Source: Malachius bipustulatus (lineage: Eukaryota > Arthropoda > Insecta > Coleoptera > Melyridae). From it: a stretch of 64,000 nucleotides of DNA. Below the pieces are notes generated by a model that was not told the DNA's origin, ran no database searches, and saw nothing but the letters and a program-made list of their open reading frames with translations. Where the stretch lies: assembly GCA_910589415.1 (NCBI GenBank), contig OU342638.1, forward strand, positions 34,507,579 to 34,571,578, read 5' to 3'. Shown here one piece after another: positions 21,624 to 33,298 of this stretch. Numbering within the stretch: position 1 is the first letter of the stretch; every line of letters begins with the position of its first letter. The position numbers were made by a program, and so were the translations under genes.

Positions 21624-22572
21624 TGGTGGAAGTTCAGAATACAAACCATCCCCTGCCCAAATCTGATAATATCAATAATTTCTAGTACTGGGAATAAATG
21701 GTGTTGAGGAGGAGAATAAAATCGCGGGAGGGCATGCCGTATGGATCACAGAATATCCCTACGTTGCGCAATTATATTATAATCGCCATTTTTCTTGCGG
21801 CGGGAGCATAGTGAGTCCCAACGTTATTATCACGGCAGCCCATTGCGTCAGAGACCAGAATCCTTCATCGTATCTCGTCGTAGTTGGAGCGACTTACCGC
21901 TACCAACCAGGTAATATATTCCGCTTTTCCTGTTACCGTAAGATGTTTTTTAAAAGGCTCATTACAGGCGCTCAAGTCTATCGCGTAGTAAAAATTAAAT
22001 CCCATCCAAAATACAATCGAACAACAGTCGATTACGATGTCGCTTTGATTAAACTCCGGTCAGCCATAAAATACTCCACCGATGTTCAACCGGTCAAACT
22101 TCCCACGATGCGAGACTTGGAATACACCAGACCGTATCATAATGGAATTGTCCTAGGTGAGATGAAAAATCATAATCTAAAAAAACTCTAACAATTTTTT
22201 TTCTCAGGCTGGGGGTCATTTCGGGACAAAGGACCAGGTTTTAACCGTCTACAAGCGGTGGTAGTGCCGGTGCAAAGTCCGGACGTATGTAAGCAACTAC
22301 GTGCCGAATTCAATTCGAATATAATGTTCTGTGCTGGCTTGCTAGAGGGTGGAAGGGATTCATGTTCTGTAAGTATGGATGGTAAATTTATATTTAATAA
22401 AAAGCCAAATTAATGTTTCTTGCATATACAGGGTGATTCTGGTGGACCTTTCATAGTAAATTACACCCTGATCGGAGTCGTATCGTTTGGTGACCACTGC
22501 GCCGCTCCTAATTCTCCTGGAGTGTATACAAGTCTTCCCGCATTAAGCGACTTCATTCATCAAGGTTTGTAG
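19046..22572 (+). CDS. Secreted S1 serine protease, gene 2 (trypsin-type pocket)
   Basis: Exons are 19046-19088, 21686-21910, 21968-22156, 22208-22368 and 22432-22572, giving 252 residues with all junctions GT-AG. Signal peptide is [20 protein letters not shown] (1-20), then a short propeptide ending EEENK26, and the mature chain starts IAGGH. Catalytic triad is His67 (TAAHC), Asp113 (DYDVALI) and Ser209 (GDSGG). Asp203 (chymotrypsin 189) and Gly236 (226) predict trypsin-like specificity. Length is that of a bare protease domain with no clip domain. Intron 1 (2597 bp) holds three ~300-bp repeats and a GA tract. The 57-bp intron 2 has no stop and a length divisible by three, so naive translation reads through it. 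AATAAA follows at 22622. Confidence 0.92.
19244..20160. repeat. Three tandem ~300-bp units with RT-like inverted ends, gene 2 intron 1
   Basis: Units are 19244-19556, 19568-19855 and 19864-20160. Each starts with a GGTGTTCCTCAAGGTAC-like sequence (GVPQGT on the plus strand) and ends near the complement of GGAGTACCTCAGGGTTCTAT (GVPQGS on the minus strand), so the ends form an imperfect inverted repeat. Interiors share ATTGAGGCTT, AGAGGCTTTC, AACCACATGGT and TTATTAGAGTTAAG. Partial sets occur in introns 1 of the other three genes. Confidence 0.75.
21579..21616. repeat. (GA)n microsatellite, gene 2 intron 1
   Basis: About 19 GA units, longer than the gene 1 tract. Confidence 0.95.
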
Positions 22573-22621
22573 CGAATATTCTTGTTGACTGCTTGTTCTG
22601 CAGTTTTGTTCAATGTAGTTT

Positions 22622-22627
22622 AATAAA
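22622..22627 (+). terminator. Polyadenylation signal AATAAA, protease gene 2
   Basis: Same position relative to the stop codon as in the other copies. Confidence 0.75.
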
Positions 22628-23587
22628 TTTGTGACTTAGTAAAAAAATCAGTAGTGTAGGTAAGACTTACACGTAAAGAAAAGATGATGTGAAAAAGTAG
22701 AGATGAAAAATAAAAACTATTCAACCATTTTTGAGTATTTTATTGAGTTTTGACCTTCTAAAGAACATCCGCCGGAACCCTCTGAATTTTTGAAAAAAAA
22801 ATACAACAATTGAGAAGGAAAGACTGTCTTTTAAGATGAAATGCCGAATGGAGAGAAATTTTTCAACCATATCACGAAGAATTAAGTGGCTAAATACGAA
22901 AGTGTGCGAAGGCCAGTAAAGAAACGAAGGGGACAAAAAGAGAGACTTTTTGAGCATACGTCGTATTCATCTTCCTTACTTTTCTTGCTATACGCCGTTT
23001 TACTTATTTAATTCGAGTTAAACTGATGCCAAGTTCAGCAGTGTAGGTAGGTACACTTTAAAAAGAAGATGATGTGAAAAATCAGAGAAGAATACCTAAA
23101 AATAAATAACCAACTTTTGAGAATTTTGTTCAGTTAGTACCTTTGAAAAAAGATCTCTCGGAACTTACTCAAAAAATATAAAAATTGAGAAGAAAGGAAG
23201 ATGAAACGCTCCATAAGAGAGAAATTTTACAAATAAAGAATATTATAACTGGTTTACTGACAAAATGCATAAGTGTGGGAAGGCCATTGAAAAAACGAAG
23301 AAGAAGAAAATGAGACGCTTTTTGAACTTACCTCGTATACATGTTTCTTAATTTTCTTGACATAGGACATTTCACTTATCCAATTCGAGTTAATGATGCC
23401 ATATTTAGTAGTATGGATGGATACACGTAAAAAAGAAGATAATTATATTGTGAAAAAGTAAAAGACGAAAAAACAAAAATAAATAACCAACTTGAGAGAA
23501 TTTAAATTTGAGAGAAGATCAGCCTGAATCTCAAAAAATATAAAAATTGTGATGCAAAGACTGTCTTAGAACATGAAACACCCAATA
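22628..23587. repeat. Spacer 2, ~370-bp repeats downstream of gene 2
   Basis: Paralogous to 10252-11190. It is interrupted at CCCAATA by LINE-2 and resumes at 27303. No gene seen. Confidence 0.7.
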
Positions 23588-23588
23588 A

Positions 23589-24047
23589 TCATCTAACGAT
23601 ACTTCGGAAGCTGTAATCGAAAACGATAGAGTTATTAATGAAGCTCCCACCTGGCTTAGGGCACTCTGGCCACCACAAGCCAGAATGACTAAAACATTAG
23701 CTGAGAACGAAGGGCTTTACTTGCTCTCACGACTGCGACAACCTGAACTGCTGCAAAGCGTTCGACTGTACTTGGCCTATCTTCATGGAAGGAGTGATTC
23801 AACATGCGTGCATGGTGAGACGAGAAGCAGCATCAGATTACGACTTGCTTCTGAAGGTTTTCCTACAGACAAAGATGCTCTCCTTAAGTTCTACAAACAG
23901 TTTTACGAAAGCTATGGTTTGACAGGAGCTGAGGCGGACTCGGACTTGAAGGCTTTCAGATCTCACCTGGCTACAGAAAATACCAACTACCTACTGAAAG
24001 CACGTGACAACTCTAGACTTTACAACTCCCCCATTCATAGGAGATGA
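23589..24047 (+). pseudogene. LINE-2 ORF1, C-terminal fragment
   Basis: Open from the element's truncated 5' end (frame entering as SSNDTSEAVIENDRV) to TGA at 24045, about 152 codons. An internal ATG is at 23685. No zinc knuckle or other familiar motif is visible. The identity as ORF1 rests on its position directly before the endonuclease and in the same frame. The stop context is TGA-C, a weak terminator in many eukaryotes. Confidence 0.65.
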
Positions 24048-25118
24048 CAAGACAGAAAATCTTCGACTTCGACATCAACCCCTCTCCTTTTGCCCCAACC
24101 TCCTCTCCCTTGCAATAAGCATGATATCCGCGTGCTACACATCAACATCAGCTCCCTCAATAATTCAGTAGATGGTCTGGAAGTGTTGATCTCTGATCTC
24201 GGATTTCCTGAGTTTCTCTGCCTAAATGAACACTTCTTAATTGCAGAGAACATCCAGAACATCAATATTAACAATTACAATCTCTCCTCCTCCTACTGCA
24301 GACAGTCGGCGCGCGGGGGCTCGTCAGTCTATAGCAGATGTGACATTCAGAGCAGAAATGTACAAAGTCTTTGCTCCCTTTCGCAACCCCTTATATGTGA
24401 AATCTCGGCATCCGAAATCAAATTTCTTTCACAAAAAGTAATCATACTGTCTGTATACCGTACACCTAGCTCACGTGTAAGAGACTTTATTTATCACCTA
24501 GACGGATTACTTGACGCGGTTTCTCGGATGACAGCTAATGTAGTCGATTTCAACATTGACGTACTTTGTGACAACTCGAACACCTCCAGTCTGACCGAGG
24601 TCCTCTTTTCCCATCGCTTCCGTCTTTGCTTTAGCACCCCCACAAGGATCACCGCTACTTCGGCAACTTGCATAGACAACATAGCAATTTCCGGTATGCT
24701 GAAACTATTCGACAGCAACACACTGCCTACCTTTTTATCGGACCATGAAGCATTGCATGTTACCCTTCGGGCTTCTACCATGAAAAAGTGCTGCAAATCC
24801 ATCATTGAGCCCTTTAGATGGAAACGAGATATAAAAAATCCTCTCCTACTTCTCCAATTTAGGAACGAGCTTCTACATGAGAGTTGGCAGAATGTGCTAG
24901 ATGCACCAGATACAAATTCCAAGTTCTCTTACTTCTCGGATACTGTATCTTTTTACTTTGACAAATATTTCCCACTCGAAAAATCTAAAAATTACAGCAC
25001 TCGACTCGCCGGGCCCAGATGGCTCACCCCCGAAATACGCCAACTCTACGACAAAATTAATCTCCTCAGCCCTCTGAAAAATACTTCCAACGCCCCAGTT
25101 CAAATCACAACTCATTAG
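24048..25118 (+). pseudogene. LINE-2 ORF2, endonuclease part
   Basis: Follows the ORF1 TGA in the same frame with no intervening stop, and no ATG precedes the first catalytic motif. APE-endonuclease landmarks are LHINISS (Asn), FLCLNEHF (Glu), VVDFNID where GDFNID is expected (Gly changed to Val), and LSDHEALH (Asp/His). Conserved WLTPEIRQLYDK lies at the end. The frame is lost by a one-base indel near 25075-25105; the next frame continues SQLISLQRKFKYLIRQ into the RT. Confidence 0.82.
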
Positions 25119-25140
25119 TCTGCAACGAAAGTTTAAGTAC

Positions 25141-26871
25141 TTGATAAGGCAGGAAACAAAACGACGCAATGATATCTTCATTAGCGAATCTGAAAATCCA
25201 ATTAAATCTGGGTGGACCCTTATAAACAAACACCGCCAGTCGGCAACCCATTCTCAAAAAATCGTAGAGCTGAACTTTCAGGGTACAACTTCGGAGGATC
25301 CTGAGGAAATGTCCGAAATGCTTAAGAGCGTTTTTCTCTCAAATGATTCCCTCGTCTACAATCATACTCATGGTTCTAACGTAGCAACTTCTGTTTCTTC
25401 GTCTTTCATGTTCTACCCCACTTCACCCGGGGAAATCAATCGCGTCGTTCTCAGGTTTAAGGGCAAAATGTCATCGGGCCTAGATGAGATTCCCTCCTTC
25501 ATTGCCAAACACTGCATATCCGTGCTGACTCATCCACTCGCAGATATTATAAATAGCTCCTTTCTGACTGGTGTATTCCCCGAACAACTCAAAGCCGCAC
25601 TCGTTAAACCCATTTTCAAAAAAGGCGACGGTAAAAATCCTGAGAATTACAGACCGATTAGCCTGCTTTCAGTCTTCGACAAAATTATTGAGTCACTGGT
25701 TTCCCACCGTCTCTTAGACTTTCTTGAAAAGACTGGGACTCTGTCTGACTCCCAGCATGGTTTCTTAAGGAACATATCTACTGAGACTCCTCTTGTCCAA
25801 CTGACGGAGTATATCTCTGGGGGAATGGAGGACGGCATCCGCACGGTGGGATGGCTTCTGGACCTCTCCAAGGCATTCGACAGTGTGTGTCATGAGTGCC
25901 TCCTTCTAAGACTGCAGGCTGTGGGTATACGCGGACTGGCCCTCTCCTGGTTCTCCAGTTACTTGCGGGGTCGAACTCAGGCGGTGGAATTGATTGGGTC
26001 AGATGGCCGAGTGACCAGGTCCCTCTTTGCTCCTATCTCGTCTGGAGTTCCACAGGGCAGTGTCCTTGGTCCACTCCTGTTCCTCATTTTCATCAACGAA
26101 TTAGGTCCCAAAATAACATCTTCAAATTCCATCTGTGTCAACTATGCAGACGATACAACCATTCTCATTAAGATAAAGACAAGCGACATTTCGGAAATTA
26201 TATCAACCGTTCAAGACCCACTGGAAAAAGCCTCTACATGGCTTAGAGTCAATAGACTAAAACTGAACTTGGCAAAAACTGAATTGATAGATTTTCATTC
26301 TTCCGGATCACGTCTACCACCCCTACCTGACATCCCGAATGAAAATTCCCTGATTAAGCCCAGAGAGGTCGTGAAATTTTTAGGCTTTCACATCGATCAA
26401 ACTCTAAACTGGGCAGCTCACACAGACCTCTTTTGCCACCGACTAGCTAGCTCCTGTTTCCTTTTGAGACGACTCCAACACACTGTCTCCCATAATATTC
26501 TGCTCTCTGCATATTATGGACATTTTTATAGTCACGTAGCCTATGGCATCGCCGTCTGGGGCAGCACTGAGAAGTCCCTCAGTAAAGTCTTCCTTCTTCA
26601 GAAGAGGGCTCTCAGGATCCTGGCAGACTTATCCGTCCGCGAGTCTTGCAGGTGACAATTTAGACGACTTGGTCTACTAACATTGCCCGCCCTGTATGTT
26701 TTCTCCCTTCTCAAACTTATTTACAAAAATCAGGCTAAGCTTGATCCTTTCCGATTCTCACACAACTATCATACTCGATTCAATCTATTTAAACTACCAA
26801 CCCACCACCTCTCGTCCACTGAAAAGACGTTTACATACGCGTCTATAAAATACCTAAACCATTTCTGACTT
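25141..26871 (+). pseudogene. LINE-2 ORF2, reverse transcriptase part with premature stop
   Basis: Open 25141-26655 with LVKPIFKKGDGKNPENYRPI, SLLSVFDKIIE, GWLLDLSKAFDSV (motif A), SGVPQGSVLGPLLFLIFINE (motif B), NYADDTTILI (motif C), LNLAKTELI and VKFLGFHID. A TGA at 26653-26655 cuts the frame within the C-terminal domain, after which the same frame continues (QFRRLGLLTLPALYVFSLLK) to further stops near 26869. The RT core is intact; the frameshift before it and the nonsense codon after it mark the copy as inactive. Confidence 0.88.
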
Positions 26872-27302
26872 GACCCTTCAACCGTCAGATTCTCTCAGTT
26901 CAAGTTATATCTGCGGAAACATCTCACAGGCTTGAACCATATACTACCATGGATATACTGTCTTCCACCCCCTCCCCCCCTTCCTTCCCGACTTAAACAC
27001 TTGAAAATATAGATACTTTCGTTTGCTAGTATCTGGACAATTCGACTTAATATGACGATATAGTATTAGGTACTATTTATAGATAGATTAATGTCTTAAT
27101 GTACACTTTTTGCTATGTTCAAGCTTTCTTTGTTCAATCGCGTGCGTACCACCTTTTGAATACGCATGCGATTTGTTTGGATTAGTTCGTTGTTTTTTTT
27201 CACGACATTTTACTCTATTTAACACTATTGTACTGATGCAATGATTGTTGTAATTTTACGTACAATAAAGAGAGATATTATTATTATTATTATTATTATT
27301 AT

Positions 27303-28975
27303 AATAGGAGAGGCATATTCCAACCAAAGGGAGAAGATAGCTGGCTAAATTCAGAAGTATGCAAAGGCCATTAAAGAAACGAAGAAGAAGAAGACACTAC
27401 GCTTTGATTGAATATACAAGCGCATCTCAGTTAGGATTGTGACGTCTTAATCACGTCGCCGTTTTTATATCCACATCTAGACAAATAAGGATTCCGACTT
27501 GCAGAACAACGTCAGTAAGACGTCATTTTTAGGTGTTCCGCGGATTACGATTTTATTGAAGTGTGAATGGCGATGAAATATCACAGATCAGATTTTTACT
27601 CACTTGAAAAAATCAATGTCAGGTTTAGTCGTAAAAACACGCTGAAAAAGACTTTAAAACTGTCTAATAACAATTATTGACAAAAGAGCACTTCCAGGAG
27701 TTTGTACTTCAAGTTCCACGTTTATTTTTCATTTCTTCCATGATACTAATAGAAGTCAAACGTTTTTTTAATGTCACCTTCAAATAGTTGAAATATCAGG
27801 TACTAAAAACGACGTCACTAATAGGTTGCTGACGTCCGTGACTACTTATCACCAAAATATGACGTCATAATCACGTGTATCTACTACCTGGGTTATTAAT
27901 ATTAGAACCTCGATATTAGGGAACATAATTAAGTCAAATCGAGAGTCAAATTAAGCCTGATAATCATTAAACAATATATAAACAAAGACTCATAATGACC
28001 ATCAGCAACGTCCGTTATAAGTAAAATGAATTACGTCTGCTTAACGTAAAACGTAGGTAATGTAAATGACGTAAAAAAGTGTCATAAATGACATTGTTGA
28101 GACCTGAAATGTTCACGTTATTGTTTGGTGATAAAGACATCGATTCTTATCGCAGAACGTAACCAAAAGAATCCAATTTGCCGAGAAACGTCAAAATGAC
28201 ATCATTTTTCGTTGCTCTAGGAGCCACAAACGTATTGACCTGAGAATCTTGCCGTATAGACGATAAAATATCACAAATTAAAGACGTAATTATGTTACTG
28301 ACCTAGGGAAACCACTAATGTCTAATTCAAAACTAAAAATACGTAAAAAACAAAACTGTCTAATGAAAGACGTCGCAATCACGCAAATAGGTTCATTGAT
28401 ATTTTGTATCTCGTCAAGTTCCTCGTATATTTTGTATTTTTTCCTTGAAACGGAAGTCAAACACGTCTTTTTGACGTCACCAATTGATTGTATTTAAAGA
28501 CGTGAAGCAGCAGGTACTAAAACGACGTAGTTTAGACGTCATATAAAAGGTTCCTAACGTCAGTGACTAATTATTATCACCAAAATATGAAGTCAAAATC
28601 ACGTGTGTCTGACGCAGTATAAATGACGTCTGCTGGATGTGATATAAATGAAATCAAAAATGACATTGCTGGGACCTGAAATGTTCACGTCAATATTTGG
28701 TCATATAGACGTCGATTCTCATGACAGACAACGTAATCCATCACCAATAAACGACGAGAAAAGTACGTCACCATGTTATCTGAACCCAATGACGAATCAC
28801 GTTTTTTGAGAGCCACTATGCCACTAGAAGCGATTTAAAAAGTCCAAGTTTCGTCTAAATTAGTCAAGATCCACCCAGGCTGAGTTTTAAGTAAGGTGAA
28901 GTGAAAATTGATGAGCAATTTAGTCGCTCAACATCGATCAACGGTCATTCTGGGGAAAATTCTGCATCACTTCCA
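27303..28975. repeat. Spacer 2, GACGTC-rich tandem units
   Basis: Paralogous to 11200-12829: two units, about 27430-28140 and 28140-28760, with the same GACGTC, TGACGTCA and CACGTG clusters and many small indels. No coding sequence seen. Confidence 0.75.
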
Positions 28976-30179
28976 AGTTCATGGTAATTTTGTCGAAATT
29001 ATACACCAAAATAGTGAAGCCAGTTAGTGAAGATCCACCATGGAGTTTTACTGAATCCTCTCCTGAGGCTTTTTTGTTATGATTCCATGATTTCCATGCT
29101 CAGGACCTGAGATAGGGAAGAGCTCCAAAAAGGGGGTAGAAACCTTAAAACGATGGAAATCGACTTTGAAGGTACCAAAATTAAGACGAAGAATGGCTTG
29201 AATGAGGTAGATATCCAGTGCGTTTCACGTAATTAACCACACATGAGATGTGAAAAAACGCTGAAAAGACAGTGACGTGACTCAGCAGGATAACGCTCAA
29301 CAGAAAGGGCACCAACACGGGAAAAAAGAAACTGATTGTAACGATCCTCAGCTCGGTGGTGATCTATGTCAGCCTTGTGAGTGTGGGGCACTGTGGTGAA
29401 GTAAGAATACAAAAACACATCGACCATTGCAGGAACTTACCTAACAGTCAAGATAAAAAAATTACAGCTGGGAAGGCCAAGACAGAAATAAAATTTATCA
29501 GAGTTCTTCAAACTATGGGAAAATGGTAAGAGCGATAAATGTGAGAGGGCGCCACTAACTATGGACGAAATTCCTAATTGGACCTTTTCGGCTATGAAAA
29601 AGCCAGGGCGGGGGAATTCAACTATAAGGGAAGCTGGAAAAAAGAAACAGTCCGAAGAAGGGAATGAAAAATGGGACCAGATCCCATGGGTGGGATGGGA
29701 CCCAAGTGAATAGGCCACCAAGGGCCCTTTTCGACGTTCCAGGGTATACTGAGCCTGAGGCCATGTACCTCTCGTACTGAGACCTCTCATACGTCCAAGT
29801 AGTGATAGCAGTCCTCGTCGTCTGTTCTACATTTGGAGCGGATATTTAGGGTGTTCCCTCGCATCCATAGTAGAAAGCATGCCGGCATAAAAAAGGAAAA
29901 AACGAAAAGGCTCACGAGGTGAGGGGGAGCTAGGACGATGAGACGCGAAGAAGAGAGAAGAGTGGTGTAATGCAACCCCAGAAGCGGTTCGAGTGAGGAA
30001 AAAAGTTACCGTTCAAATTCAAGTTACGACCAGTTCTTGGTTAAGAACTTTAAGGTCTAAAGAATTTGCAAGAAGAACTATAACTAAGACATGTCTGATC
30101 ATGTTTCCTACCCAAAGTTGGCGCCCGAGACAAGTCTAAATTTCGAGGGTTACTAGATTGATCAATTGGTGCCTTAATA
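28976..30179. other. Spacer 2, distal part upstream of gene 3
   Basis: Paralogous to 17256-18549 with deletions, for example the minus-strand ORF of the other copies is broken here. TGGCGCCCGAGACAAG recurs near 30119. No gene seen. Confidence 0.6.
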
Positions 30180-30694
30180 ATAATTGTGGTCGTTATTAAC
30201 AAACAAAGTAGTTTTAATCACTTTTTTGAGTAAGTTATTTGTTTGCATTAATTTTTTATATTGCTCATGGTTGTAACAATAATTATTCAAGTATTCAAAC
30301 AATGTGCATGTCATTATTTATTACAATCGCGTTAATTTTATTGTCTCTGTTTTATAAGCACTTATTTTCACTATTTTTTATTTAATTTTTTATTAGTCAT
30401 ATTTCTTTTCTAACAATGCAGTTTATGATTACCTTGTGCAAACCTATTATTAACTTATGTACCTAAGTATTAATAAAATTATCGTTTATGCCTACTGGTA
30501 CCATTCTAATTACCGCATTTTCAAAATTTTTATGCTCACCCGTCTAACTCTCTTATCTTCATGACATCCAAGACATATTCTTTGATAATAATTAAATACA
30601 CTTTTTGAGATATAACGATCAAAGACGGCTATATAAAAGAGCAAAACAATTCATCATAATTAGTCTCAAGCTATCTTCAGCTAGAGTAGCCAAA
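30180..30694 (+). promoter_or_regulatory. Conserved promoter block of protease gene 3
   Basis: Near-identical to 18550-19045. TATA box at 30630-30638 (TATATAAAA), with candidate initiator TTAGTCTC following and the ATG at 30695. Confidence 0.7.
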
Positions 30695-32725
30695 ATGGTC
30701 CCTTCAATTTTAATCGTAATTTTTGCAAGTGTACTGGGTGAGTATTTTTTATTTTTTTATTAATCTACTCCCTTGACTGAGTTGGAAAATAGTTTCCTCT
30801 TTGGAAAATAATAGTTAGAAAATTTCCTCACGAAGAGATGCTTTTATGTCCTTATTGGTTTCTTGCATGGTGTTCCTCAAGGTACGATGTTATCTTCAAA
30901 AATGATTACTTATTTATATTGAGGCTTTCTTTATTGAGTACGTATTCCTGGCTTTAGAGACTTTCCTCCGTTAACCAACCACATGGTCATGCCAAGATAT
31001 ATTCATGCCAAGATTCACCCCCAAATTTAGACCCTGAACAATTTTTGGGAAAAAATTACAAGCTGTGTTGTCTTATTAGAGTTAAGGACTTGATTGGGCT
31101 TAAGCTAATAAGTCTGTGTTTATATCACCCCATCAAAATGGAAATAAGGACAAAATGTGCTAGGATAGAATACTGAGGTACTCTGATGGTGTTCTAGAAC
31201 AAGTGTTAAGGTGTTTCGCAGCAGGTATGATGTTATCTACTTTATTGAGGCTTCATGTGTCCTAGCTTTAGAGGCTTTCTTCCACGAACCCCTCAACCAC
31301 ATGGGAATTCGCACTCAGTCCTGTATATTTCTCTTTTTGTCTCTTCCCGTCTACATTAGCTATGGACCGGCACAGACTGAACAGGGCCAGATGTATGGTC
31401 GATGGCGCTCCATCCTTCTTCATCACCCCCACCCTGTAACTGTATTTTGAGGTTGGAGACATTTTCGGCGGGGTAACTGAGAAAGGTATCGGGTCCATTC
31501 TAAGATCGTTCATCTTGGGCTTGGGAAGAGGCACCTCCTTGACCAGTGAGGTCAGGTCTCGGTATGTTCGTTCCTATTATGATCGCCCAGCGAAGTAGAA
31601 AATGGAACAAAAGTTTTGGGCCGAGGAAGTCTAGCCCCCTCCCAGAGTCTCAGTGAGAGAGATAGAGTGGCAGTTTCTTCTCGTCAACTACATGGAGCGT
31701 GTGAGAAAGAGGTTCCTTTCAGTGATATACTTTATAAAAGAGAGAGAGAGAGAGGGAGAGAGAGAGAGAGAGAGAGAGAGGAAAGAATACAAACCACCCC
31801 CTGCTCAAATCTGCTAGTATCAATAATTTCTAGTACTGGGAATAAATGGTGTTGAGGAGGAGAATAAAATCGTGGGAGGGCATGACGTATGGATCGCAGA
31901 ATATCCCTACGTTGCGCAATTATATCATAATCGCCAGTTTTCTTGCGGCGGGAGCATAGTGAGCCCCAACGTTATTATCACGGCAGCCCATTGCGTCATA
32001 AACCAGAATCCTTCATCGTATCTCGTCGTAGTTGGAGCGACTTACCTCTACCAACCAGGTAATATATTCCGCTTTTCCTGTTACCGTAAGATGTTTTTTA
32101 AAAGGCTCATTACAGGCGCTCAAGTCTATCGCGTAGTAAAAATTAAATCCCATCCAAAATTCAATCGAACAACAGTCGAGTACGATGTCGCTTTGATTAA
32201 ACTCCGGTCAGCCATAAAATACTCCACCGATGTTCAACCGGTCAAACTTCCCACGATGGCAGACTTAGAATACACCAGACCGTATCATAATGGAATTGTC
32301 CTAGGTGAGATGAAAAATTATACCTAATCTAAAAAACCTCTAACAATTTTTTTTTCTCAGGCTGGGGGAAATTGTGGGAGAAAGGACCAATTTCTAATCG
32401 TCTACAAGCGGTGGTAGTGCCGGTGCAAAGTCCGGAGGTATGTAAGCAACTACGTGCCGGATTCAATTCGAATATAATGTTCTGTGCTGGCTTGCGAGAG
32501 GGTGGAAGGGGTTCATGTTCTGTAAGTATGGATGGTAAATTTATATTTAATAAAAAGCCAAATTAATGCTTCTTGCATATACAGGGTGATTCTGGTGGAC
32601 CTTTCATAGTAAATTACACCCTGATCGGAGTCGTATCGTTTGGTGGCTACTGCGCCGCTCCTTATTCTCCTGCAGTGTATACAAGTCTTCCCGCATTAAG
32701 CGACTTCATTCATCAAGGTTTGTAG
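30695..32725 (+). CDS. Secreted S1 serine protease, gene 3 (altered S1 pocket)
   Basis: Exons are 30695-30737, 31834-32058, 32116-32304, 32361-32521 and 32585-32725 (252 residues). Signal peptide [20 protein letters not shown], activation after Lys26 with the canonical IVGGH start. Triad His/Asp/Ser intact (TAAHC, EYDVALI, GDSGG). The pocket residue at 189 is Gly (RGSCSGDSGG) and 226 is Ala (SPAVYTS), so it should not prefer Lys/Arg; chymotrypsin- or elastase-like preference is the usual consequence, but the actual substrate is unknown. Intron 1 is only 1096 bp because of a deletion shared with gene 4. AATAAA at 32775. Confidence 0.92.
31739..31781. repeat. (GA)n microsatellite, gene 3 intron 1
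   Basis: About 21 GA units with one interrupting G. Confidence 0.95.
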
Positions 32726-32774
32726 CGAATATTCTTGTTGACTGCTTGTTCTGCAGTTTTGTTCAATGTAGTTT

Positions 32775-32780
32775 AATAAA
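32775..32780 (+). terminator. Polyadenylation signal AATAAA, protease gene 3
   Basis: Conserved position downstream of the stop. Confidence 0.75.
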
Positions 32781-33298
32781 TTTGTGACTTAGTAAAAAAA
32801 TCAGTAGTGTAGGTAAGACTTACACGTGAAGAAAAGATGATGTGAAAAAGTAGAGATGAAAAATAAAAACTATTCAACCATTTTTGAGTATTTTATTGAG
32901 TTTTGACCTTCTAAAGAACATCCGCCGGAACCCTCTGAATTTTTGAAACAAAAAATTCAAAAATTGAGAAGGAAAGACTGTCTTTTAAGATGAAATGCCG
33001 AATGGAGAGAAATTGTTCAACAATATCACGAAGAATTAAGGGGCTAAATACAAAAGTGTGCGAAGGCCAGTAAAGAAACGAAGGGGACAAAAAGAGAGAC
33101 TTTTTGAGCATACCTCGTATTCATCTTTCTTACTTTTCTTGCTATACGCCGTTTTACTTATTTAATTCGAGTTAAACTGATGCCAAGTTCAGCAGTGTAG
33201 ATAGGTACACTTTAAAAAAAATATGATGTGAAACATCAGAGAAGAATACCTAAAAATAAATAGCCAACTTTTGAGAATTTTGTTGAGTTTGTACCTTT
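32781..33298. repeat. Spacer 3, first ~370-bp repeats downstream of gene 3
   Basis: Paralogous to 10252-10770; broken at CCTTT by the LTR-like element. Confidence 0.7.

Larger units (their letters stand above)
23588..27302 (+). mobile_element. LINE-2: 5'-truncated APE-type non-LTR retrotransposon
   Basis: Inserted in spacer 2 with AATA on both sides (23584-23587, 27303-27306). The empty site CCCAATAGGAGAGG is seen in spacer 3 near 36551. It starts inside ORF1 and ends in AATAAA (27264) followed by a TTA/ATT microsatellite tail (about 27277-27302). It carries the C-terminal part of ORF1, an endonuclease and an RT with a frameshift and stops, so this copy is dead. It belongs to a different family from LINE-1, and its GC content and codon use are higher than its surroundings. 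Confidence 0.9.
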
